DNA from: Rhabdophis nuchalis
Taxonomy: Eukaryota > Chordata > Lepidosauria > Squamata > Natricidae
Assembly: GCA_039707465.1 (NCBI GenBank)
Contig: CM077658.1
Span: forward strand, 13,894,074-13,958,073
Length of the DNA: 64,000 bases
Direction of reading: 5' to 3'
Shown: piece after piece, positions 43,404 through 54,530 of the stretch
How positions within the stretch are numbered: the stretch's first letter is position 1
How the letters are laid out: each line of letters begins with the position of its first letter
Position numbers and translations under genes: made by a program
Notes under the pieces: generated by a model
Told to the model about the DNA's origin: nothing
Seen by the model: the letters and a program-made list of their open reading frames with translations, nothing else
Databases searched by the model: none

Positions 43404-44403
43404 CCAGAAAGATCAGCCCAGGTGCTGCTACAGCCCTAGGGCATCGTGAGTTCCACTTGGGATTGAAAGATTGCCCCCACCGCTTGGCCACATTGCCGCA
43501 ACTGAGTGGGCATGTTGCTATGGGCTCTTATTTACTGTTTGGCTGCTTAGCTTCCGTATCTCCTTACCCTTAAGGGAAGCCTGCAAATTGCTCAACTGGC
43601 AGGGAAGGCTCGTTTCGGGCCCCTTCTCCTGCTAGCCTGTTACAGCCAGGAGTGTTAATGTGACAAGAAAGGTCACGGTGAGCAGCTCTTCCCGCCTATC
43701 GCTTCGCAAAGAGACGGAGTTGTCAGTTAGAATTAGAGCCAAGGGAGAACAGAGACTGTGTGAGCTCTGGGAACATCAGAGGTGTCACCCTGCCAAGCTG
43801 GCTGCTACAAAAAAAGCAAAGGAATTTGGCTCAGACCGACAGGCCCCCTCTGGGCATCCCGTAAAGCGGCTTCCTCGCTTGCCAGTTGAGCTGACATGCA
43901 GGCATAATTCAGGACTTTGGCACTTTGGCTGGTAATCTTGACGGTCACCATCCTCCTTGCCATCCTTAGAATGTCAATCCTGCCTTTTCTCTAGTCAAGG
44001 GATCTTTCTTGGTTTTCTTCCCTCAAATCCTTATGGGCAGACAGGGCTGAGATCGATTGAGTGACTGCTTCTAAGACATCCAGTGAATTCACCCGACTGA
44101 AGGGGGAATGGGTCTCCCAATTGAACTGGATCCTAGTTCAATATTTTGACAATTACACCACTGTGTATCTCTGCGTATGTCTGTCTATCATCTGTCTGTC
44201 TTCTCAATCATCTATAATCTTCTATCATATGTCTCTGCCTGCCTGCCTATCTTCTTCTTCTTTTTCATCATCATCCTCTATCATCTCTATCTTTCTATAT
44301 CATCTATTTATCTGTTTATTGTTTATCTCTCTTTCTGCCTGGCTCTCTATCTCTATCATCTCTGTTTGTCTGTCTGGCTCTCTCTGTGTTTGTCTCTGTC
44401 TAC

Positions 44404-44404
<1 letters not shown>
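43404..44404. other. Gene-free stretch
   Basis: No repeat family or gene recognised until CT-rich simple sequence from about 44170. Confidence 0.45.
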
Positions 44405-44467
<63 letters not shown>

Positions 44468-44508
44468 CCTACCTACCTACCTACCTACCTACCTACCTAC
44501 CTACCTCT
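44405..44508. repeat. (TATC)n(TACC)n microsatellite
   Basis: About 15 TATC units followed by about 10 TACC units; the switch point is sharp. Confidence 0.97.
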
Positions 44509-45214
44509 ATCTCCTCTATATCTTCTATTCCATTTTCAAAGGTTATTGGCAAATTCTGTTCTTTATCATATCTCAAAACAGTTTGCTGTGTGAATCAGTT
44601 ACAGCAAAAACAAGAGGGCTCTGACAATCTCAGTATTAATAAGCTTATGATGGGATCTGTTTGTGTCATGGCAATCTACCAGGTGAAGCCCTCAATGGCA
44701 CTGGGCAGCCATGCTCTGTGGTGCTTGAGAGGAGAAGTACTTGTTCTGTTTTGACTCTCTCAGCTCCCTTCAGCAGTCATTGATGGGAAATATCAAAATA
44801 TTCCACTCCATGAACAACTGTGCCCTTATGATTCCTCTGACATAGAAAATGTGCAGCATCTTCTGCTGAATTGTAATTTTGTACCCAACTTGCACAATGT
44901 GCTAATTTCACGTCTCTTAAAGAGATATTTGAGGAGAGGAGTTCATGGTGCATCTCCTACTTTCTAACAGATCACAAGATCACAGTTACTCATCAGGGAA
45001 CCAAGTTTTCCTCACTTTCGTCATGAAGGTGGGGCTGCAAATGTTGTCCAATAAAATTGCATTTCTTTGAAATTTTATTACCTCCCCCTTCTTTTTTCTT
45101 TTGAATTCTTATTTTATGAGATATGTAGAATGTTGTGTATGTATATATGCATATATGTATCAATGTTTTATCAACTGGTTTTCCCAGTTGCAATATAAGG
45201 CTTTGAAAGTTGGG
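44509..45214. other. Gene-free stretch
   Basis: Nothing recognised. Confidence 0.45.
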
Positions 45215-45895
45215 CCATGAGAAAGGCTGAGTGCCAAGGAATGGAGGCCTTTGAACTCTGGTGCTGGAAGAGACTCCTGAGAGTCCCTTGGACTGCAAGG
45301 CGATCAAACCAGTCAGTCCTAGAGGAGATCAACCCCGACTGCTCTTTAGAAGGCCAGATCCTGAAGAGGAAACTCAAAGACTTTGGCTACCTAATGAGAA
45401 GGAAGGACTCCCTGGAGAAGAGCCTCATGCTGGGAAAGATGGAGGGCAAAAGAAGAAGAAGGGGACTGCAGAGAATGAGGTGGCCGGATGGAGTCACCGA
45501 AGCAGTCGGCATAATAATAATAATAATTTAATAATAATAATTTATTATATTTATAAACCGCCCCCTCTCCCCGAAGGGACTCGGGGCGGTGTACAGACAA
45601 ATTAAAAGCCAACTGAAACATACAATACACACAAATTAAAAACGAATCAAACTACCCTGTACAAAATTTTAAAACCATTAAAATTACCACCCATTAAAAC
45701 CCAATAAACAATTTGAGAAAAAAGACTGGGGCGAGGAACGTAGATTAGGCCAAACCGGCCTGGTGAAACAAATAGGTTTTTACTGCATGAACTTAAATGG
45801 ACTCCAGAGGATGATAGAGGACAGGAAGGCCTGGAGGAACATTGTCCATGGCGTTGCGATGGGTTGGACACAACTTAACAACTAACAACAACCAC
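45215..45895 (+). mobile_element. Bov-B (RTE) LINE 3' end with nested L2-type end
   Basis: Frame 45217-45510 encodes LWCWKRLLRVPWTARRSN, LKDFGYLMRRKDSLEKSLM and RRGLQRMRWPDGVTEAV, the Bov-B ORF2 C-terminus. It resumes at 45788 (EDRKAWRNIVHGVAMGW-like) and ends in ACAACAACCACAACC. 45511-45787 is an L2-type 3' end in minus orientation with an AATAATAAT tail. Confidence 0.88.
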
Positions 45896-46381
45896 AACCA
45901 ATGTTGGTTAAAGACCATCATAGAATTTACCTTCCCACATTTGCAGGACAGGCAAAAAAATATGAGTCCTTTATTTTTAATAAATTCTGTTCCATTTTCA
46001 TTCCGTTTATTTATAATACCTTCTATCTATTGCCAAGTTTTGTGGCTCAGCTCTTCCTTATCCAACCTGACAACCTGCCATGTGTGCAATCTCACACCAA
46101 CTGTTGTGGAAGCCAACAGAACTGTAGCCAGAAGGAAACCCAGAAGAGAAACAAGCAGTAGGAATCACAAGCCAGGAAGGCATGTTGTCTTTTCCGGAAA
46201 TGCAAGACAGCATTAACAAAAACCAGCCACCCCCAAAGCTCAATTAAACAAATTGAGTGAAATATTAAACGCCACTCCAAAACAATGAAGGAGGACTAGA
46301 GGCTGAAACAGAGCATACTTGACTGGCTTAAAACCCAGATTGTAGGAAAAGAACAGCCAGAGCTGGAGGAGGGGGGCAGAG
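45896..46381. other. Gene-free stretch
   Basis: Nothing recognised. Confidence 0.45.
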
Positions 46382-46960
46382 TAGAATAGAATAAGAGAAT
46401 TAAAAGAGATCTTCGAAGTCTTCTAGTCCAACTCCCTGCTTAGGCAGGAAACCCTACACCACCACCACAGACAAATGGATATCCAATCTCTTCTTAAAAA
46501 TATACAGTGTTACAGCATTCAAAACTTCTGGAGGCAAGTTGTTCCACTGATTAATTGTTCTACCTATCAGGAAAGGTCTCCTTAGTTCTACGTTGCTTCC
46601 CTCCTTGATTAGTTTCCTCCCATTGCTTCTTGTTCTACCCTCAGGTGCTTTGGAGAATAGCTTGACTCCTTCTTCCTTGTGGCAGCCCCTGAGATATTGG
46701 AAGACTGCTATCATGTCTCCCCTAGTCCTTCTCTTCATTAGACTAGCCATGCCCAGTTCCTGCAACCGTTCTTCATCTATTTTAGCCTCCAGTTCCCTCA
46801 TCATCTTTGTTGCTCTTCTCTGCAATCTTTCTAGGATCTCCCCATCTTTTTTAACATCGTGGCGACCAAAACTGAATTGTGTGGCCTTACCAAAGCATTA
46901 TAAAGTGATATGAACACTTCGCGTGATCTTGATTCTATCCCTCTATTTATGCAGCCTAGA
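46382..46960 (-). mobile_element. CR1 LINE 3' end with ORF2 C-terminus
   Basis: Minus-strand frame 46825-46454 encodes MQRRATKMMRELEAK, MKRRTRGDMIAVFQYLRG and IGRTINQWNNLPPEVLN; the 3' UTR follows to 46382. About as diverged from the 20701 copy as two old family members would be. Confidence 0.9.
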
Positions 46961-47699
46961 ATTGTGTTGGCTTTTTTGGCATGTTAAGTGTGTCATGAGT
47001 CGTTATATTCCCACAAATGGTCCAACCCCTCTTGATTTCCTTTGACCCTTATCTGACACTGACTTAGTGTTGACTTTGAGTTAACTAGATTCTTGTGCAT
47101 AGCTTCAGCAATCCATCTTTTGAGCTGCAAGTTAAAATATGGTCCAGATCTTTGTTGGGTGGTAGAAACCGTGGTTTCTTCAAGGTGCTCAGTTGTGGCT
47201 TGGAGCAGGTGGTCCACCTTCTCTTGCCTTCAAACTCTTTCAGAAAGTGAGTGGGTCATCATCTAATTTGGGGCAACTGTTATATTTAGGTCTGGTCTTC
47301 TTATTTTTCTCCCTCGCCCACCCCAGACCAGAGTGATGCAAAGGATAGGTCTTAGGGTCAGAATTTGAGAAGCTTCTTCATCCCTCGCTTGGAATTTTAG
47401 GCAGCTGATTCAGGAGCAATAGATGTGCTCACCCTCCATTCCAATGACATGCCATCTTGGGAATAAATTGAGGAGATGAGCTCAGCGGTGATTCCCCCCA
47501 TCGGTTTCTCTCTCTCGTCTCCACCTTCCACCGAACACGCCTTTCCTTGCTCACTGTTTTAAGTTAAGGACAAAGAACTGGACACACACACAGAGTTGTG
47601 GGTGAGAGGTAACATGTGTGGCTGCAGGTGCTTAAAAAGAAGCCTTCCAAATTACTTAGGATAAATCAAGCAAAGGTGCGTTAGACTAGAACAGAGAAC
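46961..47699. other. Gene-free stretch
   Basis: Nothing recognised. Confidence 0.45.
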
Positions 47700-47770
47700 A
47701 TGCAATACTAAGAGTTGGAAGGAACCTTGGAGGTCTTCTAGTCCAACCCTATGTTTGAACAGGAGATGCT
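47700..47770 (-). mobile_element. CR1 3' end fragment
   Basis: AGAGTTGGAAGGAACCTTGG and CTTCTAGTCCAACCC, reversed CR1 terminus, about 70 bp. Confidence 0.75.
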
Positions 47771-47825
47771 ATATCGGGATGTCAAACTCAAGGCCCATGG
47801 GATGCTTAGATCTGGCGCACTGGGC

Positions 47826-48395
47826 TGTTGTGGCCCACCAGTGTTCTGCGGAGCTGGCAGCAGATTCAGACAGTGAGGAGGTTGGGGCCAGTCCTGGAGT
47901 CTGGGGAAGGCTCTGATGAGGGCTCTGTGTCGGAGGCAGAGATGGGACCAGACCCATATGCCAGTTATCAGCTGCCTTCAGAGTCAGACATCAGTGAGGG
48001 AGATGAACAGCTGGATCCTATTCCCAGTGTGCGCATGTGCAGCGTGGCCAGACAAAGGGAACAGCTAAAGAACAGGGCTTGACTTGGGAGTAAGGCCACA
48101 GGTGGACGATGTATAGATGCTCCCAGAGGAAATCAAAGAGGAGCGAAAGGGGAGTGGAGTTTGCAGGAGACCATTAGTTCGCTTCATTGGTTCGCGACTC
48201 TCCGAGACTCCTTGCCAAGTTTTGCATCTATCGGCCTGGCAGCTCTCCCAAGCTAGATAAGGTCTGTGACTGTAAATCCTCCCTGGAAAGACTTTGCTGG
48301 ATGTGAATGAGCAGAATTCGCAGTCAATTAATAAAAGGGTTTTTTGTCGGGACCAGGAGTTTGCTTCAGGTTCTTGGGAAGCCTTGGTCAGAATA
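47826..48395 (+). mobile_element. Solo LTR, family 1
   Basis: Starts TGTTGTGGCCCACC; AATTAATAAAAGGG near the end; terminates GGTCAGAATA, one change from the family end. No target duplication is recognisable. Confidence 0.7.
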
Positions 48396-48483
48396 CTTGG
48401 TTAGTTTTTTGGTGTGCTGGTTCGCTCAACCATGAGCTATAAATATTCTCTTCCATGTTGTTTTCCTCAGCTTCCTTATAGGC

Positions 48484-48618
48484 CATGGGTGTCCAAACTT
48501 GGGAACTTTAAGACTTGTGGACTTTAACTCCCAGAATTCCCCAGCCAGCATAGCTGGCTGGGGAATTCTGGGAGTTGAAGTCCACAAGTCTTAAAGTTCC
48601 CAAGTTTGGACACCCCTG
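48484..48618. mobile_element. Hairpin hAT MITE with exact 8-bp duplication
   Basis: Ends CATGGGTGTCCAAACTTGGG and CCCAAGTTTGGACACCCCTG; arms pair over nearly the full length with a few mismatches. Target duplication TTATAGGC (48476-48483, 48619-48626). Confidence 0.92.
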
Positions 48619-48626
48619 TTATAGGC

Positions 48627-49010
48627 AAACAATTATTATGCCAGAGTTTCGCTAAATAACTTACATTGAGGTTACATGAGCAGAAAAGAACCTCCATTTT
48701 CTTCCCACAATCCCTTGGACCTGCAGGAATGTGAGGTTCGCAAATTGTAGAGACAGGAACCTCAGCAGTTGGTGCTGTTGTCATTTGCCTGGACAACACA
48801 TTTATACACAAATAGATAAATCCTTGAAGGTGGGGAGAAAAGAAGCTGTTCTATTTTCACTTCTTATGCCCCACTCCAAATAATTATTGGAATGTGCTTT
48901 CTCTCTCCATCCCTTTTGACCCTGGAGAAATTCAGGAAATTGTTCACAGAGTTTCAGTCTATAGATAGGATGAAGAACTTTGAAGACAGTTTCTGCATAA
49001 TTCCTGCTCT

Positions 49011-49011
<1 letters not shown>
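48627..49011. other. Gene-free stretch
   Basis: Nothing recognised. Confidence 0.4.
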
Positions 49012-49094
<83 letters not shown>

Positions 49095-49160
49095 TATCTC
49101 TCTCTCTCTCCTCTCTCTTTCTCTCTCTCTCTCTTCTCTCTCTTTCTCTTTCTCTCTTTT

Positions 49161-49193
<33 letters not shown>

Positions 49194-49365
49194 TTTCTTT
49201 GTTTTCTTTCCTTCTCTCTCTTCTCTCTCTTTCTCTCTTTCCCCCTCTCTCGCTCTCTTCCTTCCTTCCTCTCTCTTACCCCTCCTCTCTTTCTCTTCCC
49301 CTCTCTCTCTTTTCCCTCCTCTCTTTCTCTCATTCTCTTCCTCCTCTCTCCCCCCTCCTCTCCTT
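49012..49365. repeat. (TTTC)n and CT-rich pyrimidine tract
   Basis: About 20 TTTC units (49012-49094) then 270 bp of CT-rich sequence. Strongly strand-asymmetric. Confidence 0.95.
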
Positions 49366-49737
49366 TAAAATATTTCTAGGGCACTTTTAAGATGAGAAAG
49401 TTCTCCAAAGCCTTTTAATCCCAATAAAATCCTCCCAAAATAAAACATGAACACAATCCACCTACATCAGTGGAGGAAACCATTCTATTATAGCATTGAA
49501 GTAAGATTCAGTTACAAGCTGAAAAGTCCAGGAAATTACCATGCGGTAAATACCTGCGAGTACTCAAGAACAGTTTGAGCGAATCTATACATTTTTAAAG
49601 ATTCTTTAAAAGTTTGCCGTGAGGGAATCAAATAGAGCCTAATGGTAATAAAGGAGTGAAGTCTTAATACAGTCTCTCTGATATTTACCAACTAACAATT
49701 AACCAACAGAATAGCTTTGCCTTCACAAATTATAGGG

Positions 49738-49812
49738 TCTCTTGCCTGAACAGGGGGTTGGATTAGATGACCTCTGAGGTCCCCTCCAACTCTATTATTC
49801 TATGTCCTATGT
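49738..49812 (+). mobile_element. CR1 3' end fragment
   Basis: GGGGGTTGGATTAGATGACC and GGTCCCCTCCAACTCTATTA. Confidence 0.8.
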
Positions 49813-50389
49813 TCTAAGAACTTCACAAAAATTATTCTGATTCTTCACTCGTGATCTCATAGGAGACCCAGTCTCATTCCAGAATTCAAAACCCAATTCC
49901 CCAAAACTTAATAAGCTATATAGCTTGGGTTGCCATGAGATATATCAACCGCCCACCGAGTTTTGGATCTAACTGATGCTAATAAATCAGCTCATAAATT
50001 GATTCTCTTTTTTCCCCCCAATTACCATGCTGTGCCATCGATCAAAACGAAGCGAAACAAACATGCTTTCCAGATTCCAGAGGCCTGCTATGTTGATCCA
50101 ATGGAATCTTTCTCATGGGGGTTGCATTGTCCCTGGGGGGTCAAGAGTGGGCGCTCCAGGAAATTCTTGGTCAGCGTGGTCATTCATCGTCCGTTCTGAT
50201 GAGTGGGACTTTCCGCCCATTGATCACTTTCTAAAATCCAGGATCAAGTCAGTGCCCAGGTATTTATGTGGGGGCAGGGGGGATAAGCAGAAAGCTGGTC
50301 GATCCTTAGCAGATGTGATTCAATTGAGAGCCTGCGTTTGACCCTATTTTATTTTATTTTTATTGCCTCTTAGTGCTTAATAATAAAAG
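49813..50389. other. Gene-free stretch
   Basis: Nothing recognised. Confidence 0.4.
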
Positions 50390-51030
50390 ATAGGAGCCAA
50401 TTTTGTGTAGTGGTTAAGGCACCAGGCTAAAAAGCAGGAGACCCGGAGTTCTAGTCCCACTAGGAGACCGGGAGTTCTAGTCCCACCAGGAGACCGGGAG
50501 TTCTAGTCCCACCAGCAGACCGGAAGTTCTAGTCCCACCAGGAGACCGGAAGTTCTAGTCCCACCAGGAGACCGGGAGTTCTAGTCCCACCAGGAGACCG
50601 GGAGTTCTAGCCCCACCAGGAGACCGGGAGTTCTAGTCCCACCAGGAGACCGGGAGTTCTAGTCCCACCAGGAGACCGGGAGTTCTAGTCCCACCAGGAG
50701 ACCGGGAGTTCTACTCCCACCAGGAGACCGGGAGTTCTAGTCCCACCAGGAGACCGGGAGTTCTAGTCCCACCAGGAGACCGGGAGTTCTAGTCCCACCA
50801 GGAGACCGGGAGTTCTAGTCCCACCAGGAGACCGGGAGTTCTAGTCCCACCAGGAGACCGGGAGTTCTAGTCCCACCAGGAGACCGGGAGTTCTAGTCCC
50901 ACCAGGAGACCGGGAGTTCTAGTCCCACCAGGAGACCGGGAGTTCTACTCCCACCTTAGGCAGTTAGATGGCTTTTGGCCAATCACCCTGTCTCAGCCCA
51001 CCCCACTTCACAGGATTTTTGTTAGGGAAG
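50390..51030 (+). mobile_element. Sauria-type SINE expanded by an internal minisatellite
   Basis: Head GCCAATTTTGTGTAGTGGTT AAGGC, then 20 copies of a 26-bp unit, then the normal continuation CTTAGGCAGTTAGATGG, TTGGCCAATCACC and CTGTCTCAGCCCACC. A normal copy of this SINE has one such unit. Confidence 0.88.
50436..50955. repeat. 26-bp minisatellite, 20 copies
   Basis: Unit AGGAGACCGGGAGTTCTAGT plus CCCACC; CTAG at 50451, 50477 and every 26 bp to 50945. Copies nearly identical (a few CTACTC or GCCCC variants). GTTCTAGTC is the B-box position of the SINE. Confidence 0.96.
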
Positions 51031-51355
51031 AAATAGGGGGAGAATTAGGTCTATTTGCCACTTTGAATTATTTATAAAAATAACAAAGGCCAGATTTTGG
51101 TTTAAAAAAATTAAGAAACCCCCCCAAACTCTCCCTAGTTCTCTTTTCTGTGGCACGCAGCATCCAACCATTACAGCTGAGAAGTTCAGAGATCCACACC
51201 ACCTGGAAGGGGCCGAAAATGGGACACTCGGAGCCCAAAAAATGGGATGCATGGAGGCTGAAAATGGGGTGTGCGGAAGCAGTGATAGACAGCAGCAGCA
51301 ATGGGCAGTGACAGTGGCGAAGGACGGTTGTGATCTCGATAGCCTGGAACATACC

Positions 51356-51443
51356 TCCTTCCTTCCTTCCTTCCTTCCTTCCTTCCTTCCTTCCTTCCTT
51401 CCTTCCTTCCTTCCTTCCTTCCTTCCTTCCTTCCTTCCTTCCC
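51356..51443. repeat. (CCTT)n microsatellite
   Basis: About 21 TTCC units with no interruption. Confidence 0.97.
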
Positions 51444-51538
51444 CAGTTGGCTGTTTGTGATCCACTAGAAGATATCAGAGTGATCAGCATTTTCAGGGGT
51501 GGCCAACTATTTAGTGATGGGGGATGGAAGGTGGGGAT

Positions 51539-51768
51539 CAGAGGTGGGTTCGGGCTTCTGTTACTGCCAGTTCACTGAGGGACGCACTTCATGCGTGCGT
51601 CACTTATGCGCTTCATGCACATCTGCCCAGTAGTAAAATATGGCTTCTGCGCATGTGCAAAAGCAAAAAACAAGATGGTGCTGCCAATAGAGCCGGTTCG
51701 GGGGCATGGCTGGCTGAGCTATTACCTACTCGTCTGAACCGGTCCGAACCGGTAGGAACCCACCTCTG
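51539..51768. mobile_element. hAT MITE (CAGAGGTGGGTTC type)
   Basis: Ends CAGAGGTGGGTTCGGGC and GGAACCCACCTCTG. Flanks GTGGGGAT/GTGGGGGT (7 of 8). Confidence 0.85.
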
Positions 51769-51827
51769 GTGGGGGTGGCACGCTGCCTCCCGATCCGTAG
51801 ACAAGCTTTATTTTCAAGCATCGGAGG

Positions 51828-52344
51828 CAGTGGTGGGTTTCAGCCGGTACGCCCCGGTACGGGCATACCAGTGCCTGCCCAGAGCACTGGGTACCCGTCC
51901 GGTATGGTGCTCCAGAGGGCCCACCCGCCTGCCTGAGCTCCTCACCTGTCATAGCCTTGTTTTAACTGGGTTTTTAGTATTGGCTTTAAATTACGGGACG
52001 AATTATTTAATATTTTAATATGTATTCTTATTTTTGGTTTTCTGCTTTTATTGTGGCTGTTCACCACCCTGAGTCCCGAGAGGGAGAAGGGCGGTATATA
52101 GATTAAATCAAATAAAGAAATAAAAAATAAAATAAATTACCTGTCTTTAAACTCTTCGGCACTTCCGCGCACATGCACAGCACATGCAGGGCCTGGCCGA
52201 CGCTCTGCCGAGCAGCTGAAGTGTCGCGGAGGCTCACAGTGGGAGCGCTGGAGTGTAAGACACATGTGCGTGTGCGTTCATGTGGAGGACGTCGGGCCCC
52301 GTGGCAACCGTACCGGTTGCAACGGGATCCGGGACGCACCACTG
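51828..52344. mobile_element. hAT element (CAGTGGTGGGTTTCAGCC type) carrying a LINE insertion
   Basis: Ends CAGTGGTGGGTTTCAGCC and GGGACGCACCACTG. Exact duplication ATCGGAGG (51820-51827, 52345-52352). Interrupted at 51951-52138. Confidence 0.9.
51951..52138 (+). mobile_element. L2-type LINE 3' end nested in hAT element
   Basis: Contains CACCCTGAGTCCCGAGAGGG and AGAAGGGCGGTATATAGATT with an AAATAAA tail. Flanked by a 7-bp duplication ACCTGTC (51944-51950, 52139-52145), as expected of target-primed insertion. Confidence 0.8.
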
Positions 52345-52352
52345 ATCGGAGG

Positions 52353-53036
52353 GGCAGTGGCCCATTGCGAAGGGCGAACGGGTGGAGGCGTGTCAGCCGG
52401 GGAGAAAAGTCAGAGGAGAATTGCCCCGAAGAGAAACGCTGGCGGAGAAGGAGGGGCGGCCGATGCTAGGAGACGAACGGTCCCATTCCACCTCCAGGAA
52501 GAGCTTGACTTACAGTTGGCTCGTAGCTTCATCACGCTATAAAAAGACATGTCATTAGCATGTCTCCCGGCGTGCAGGCAGGATGGAAGGAACCCGCCTT
52601 TTCGTCACTGTGGTCTACAGACATTGTGAGTGAGCACAGCACATTCTCATCCGACGGATTCTGGCATTTTACGTCTTTGCTTCTAATGAGATGCTGATGA
52701 CTAAAAGATCTTCCGACGAGGAAGAGGCTGCTAAATTCTACGCTTTTCCAAGCGCACCCAGTCACACAACCAAATTATATTTCATTCAGGTTTCCCTCCC
52801 CACCCCCACCTCCCGCTAGCTTTCCGGGCCGGATGGACGTAGGTATCTAAGCAACAACAAATAATGTCGTTTCAGCTTCCCTCCCCCCTCCGCCCCCCCC
52901 CCACTTTAGAAGGCTGTTGGAAATGATCACGCTTAAATCTTCGTGACGCCTTTATCAAAATATATTCACAAAATGAAAAAGCAATAAGAAAGTACCGTTG
53001 CCAACTCGGTGTTTTCCTTTTGCATAGAAAAGGTTG
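52353..53036. other. Gene-free stretch
   Basis: Nothing recognised; a CCCCCC-rich run at 52886-52902. Confidence 0.45.
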
Positions 53037-53044
53037 GTGTATAC

Positions 53045-53223
53045 CAGTGGTGGGTTTCAAAAATTTTTAGAACCTACTCTGTAGGTGTGGCCTATTTTGT
53101 GGGCGTGGCTTGGCAGTCATGTGACAGGGTGGGAGTGGCCAACTTGTATAATGTGGTGAAACTCATTTAACAACGCTCTTGCTTAGCAACCAAAATTTTG
53201 GACTCAATTGTGATGATGAATTC

Positions 53224-53289
<66 letters not shown>

Positions 53290-53465
53290 TTCCTTCCTTC
53301 CTTCCTTCCTTCCTTCCTTTCCTTTCCTTTCCTTCCCGTTGGGTCACTGGCAGCGGCGGGCCAGATTTACTTCCAGGTACGCCGGTGGAACCCCCTCTCA
53401 CCGGTTCTCTAAATTTCACCAACCGGCTCTCGCGAGTAGGTGCGAGCCTGCAGAAACCACCACTG
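53045..53465. mobile_element. hAT element containing a (TTTC)n(TTCC)n array
   Basis: Ends CAGTGGTGGGTTTCAAAAA and GCAGAAACCACCACTG. Exact duplication GTGTATAC (53037-53044, 53466-53473). The array occupies 53221-53335. Confidence 0.92.
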
Positions 53466-53737
53466 GTGTATACACAATGATTTGTGTTCCAGACTGTTCC
53501 GTTTCTAGGGGCAAGTGGGGGAGGGGATTATGTTTTCATCTCCTTCACCCCTCCCTTGGAATTGTAGCCTGGCAAGATTTGGGCCTAAGGAAAACCTTCC
53601 GTTTTGTGTTGCTTGCAATAAGCCAGGTGAAACATCTCCCACCTTGGTTAGTGGAATCTTAAAGGTATAACTTGTTTGTATTGTTTTAAAGTTACGTGTT
53701 GTATTTTAATGATTTGACTGTAAGCCACCCAGGTAAA

Positions 53738-53901
53738 AGGGGCTCAGTGGCTGAGACACTGAGCTTGTCGATCAGAAAGGTTGGCAGTTCGGCAGTTCAA
53801 ATCCCAAGCGCCGCATAACGGAGTGAGCTCCTGTTACTTGTCCAAACTTCTGCCAACCTAGCAGTTCGAAAGCATGTAAAAAATGGAAGTAGAAAAATAG
53901 T
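53738..53901 (+). mobile_element. tRNA-derived SINE (type B), plus orientation
   Basis: GGGGCTCAGTGGCTGAGACA, CGGCAGTTCAAATCCC, CTCCTGTTACTTGTCC and AGCAGTTCGAAAGCATG; truncated at its 3' end. Confidence 0.75.
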
Positions 53902-53924
53902 TGCACCAGAACCATAAACTCACG

Positions 53925-54010
53925 TTATTCTGTTTCATCATTAAACCATCTTTCCAATCTGCCTCCATGTTGCCAGTGCCTTCCTCCCGGCTTGGAATTG
54001 AAACAATATT
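53925..54010 (+). mobile_element. Fragment of candidate LTR family 3
   Basis: CATTAAACCATCTTTCC and TGTTGCCAGTGCCTTCC match the end of 25175-25508. Confidence 0.4.
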
Positions 54011-54018
54011 TTTCCATA

Positions 54019-54065
<47 letters not shown>

Positions 54066-54265
54066 GATCCATCCATCCATCCATCCATCCATCCATCCAT
54101 CCATCCATCCATCCATCCATCTCTCTCTCTCTCTCTCATTTCTCCATCTCTCTCTCTCTATGATCTATCTATCTATTCTCTCTCCCTCTCTCCCCTTTCT
54201 CTTTCTCCCCTACTTACCTACCTACCTATGATTATCTACCTATCATTTCTATCAGGCCTATCTAT
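54019..54265. repeat. (TGTC)n(CATC)n and CT/TATC-rich simple sequence
   Basis: 12 TGTC units (54020-54066), 13 CATC units (54067-54119), then CT-rich and CCTA units. Confidence 0.95.
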
Positions 54266-54399
54266 CATCACATGTTTCTGGGTACCACATTTTTAAAAGG
54301 ACAGCCATGAAGTGGGAAGAAAAGATGGTCTAAAGAGTTTAGTCATGTTTACTCAGGATAGGCAGGATATCTCTCAATACCATTTGCAGGGAATCATAA

Positions 54400-54530
54400 G
54401 CAGGTGAAGACATCTGCTTGGGAAGACCCTGAAGCAAATGAGGAGCCACTGTGGGAGACAGAATGCTGGACCAGATGGGCTGTGGCCTGTTCCAGCAAGG
54501 ATATTTTTATGTTCTTATGTTCTTAGTCTG
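54400..54530 (+). mobile_element. CR1-like LINE 3' end
   Basis: GAATGCTGGACCAGATGGGC and CTGTTCCAGCAAGG followed by TTATGTTC repeats, the usual terminus of a CR1-group LINE. Confidence 0.65.

Noticed and set aside
45217..45605. Frames of 104-114 codons
   Set aside because: Bov-B LINE ORF2 C-terminus disrupted by an L2-type insertion.
50436..50955. Possible CRISPR-like array of regular repeats
   Set aside because: Units are contiguous with no spacers and the host is a vertebrate; it is a minisatellite in a SINE.
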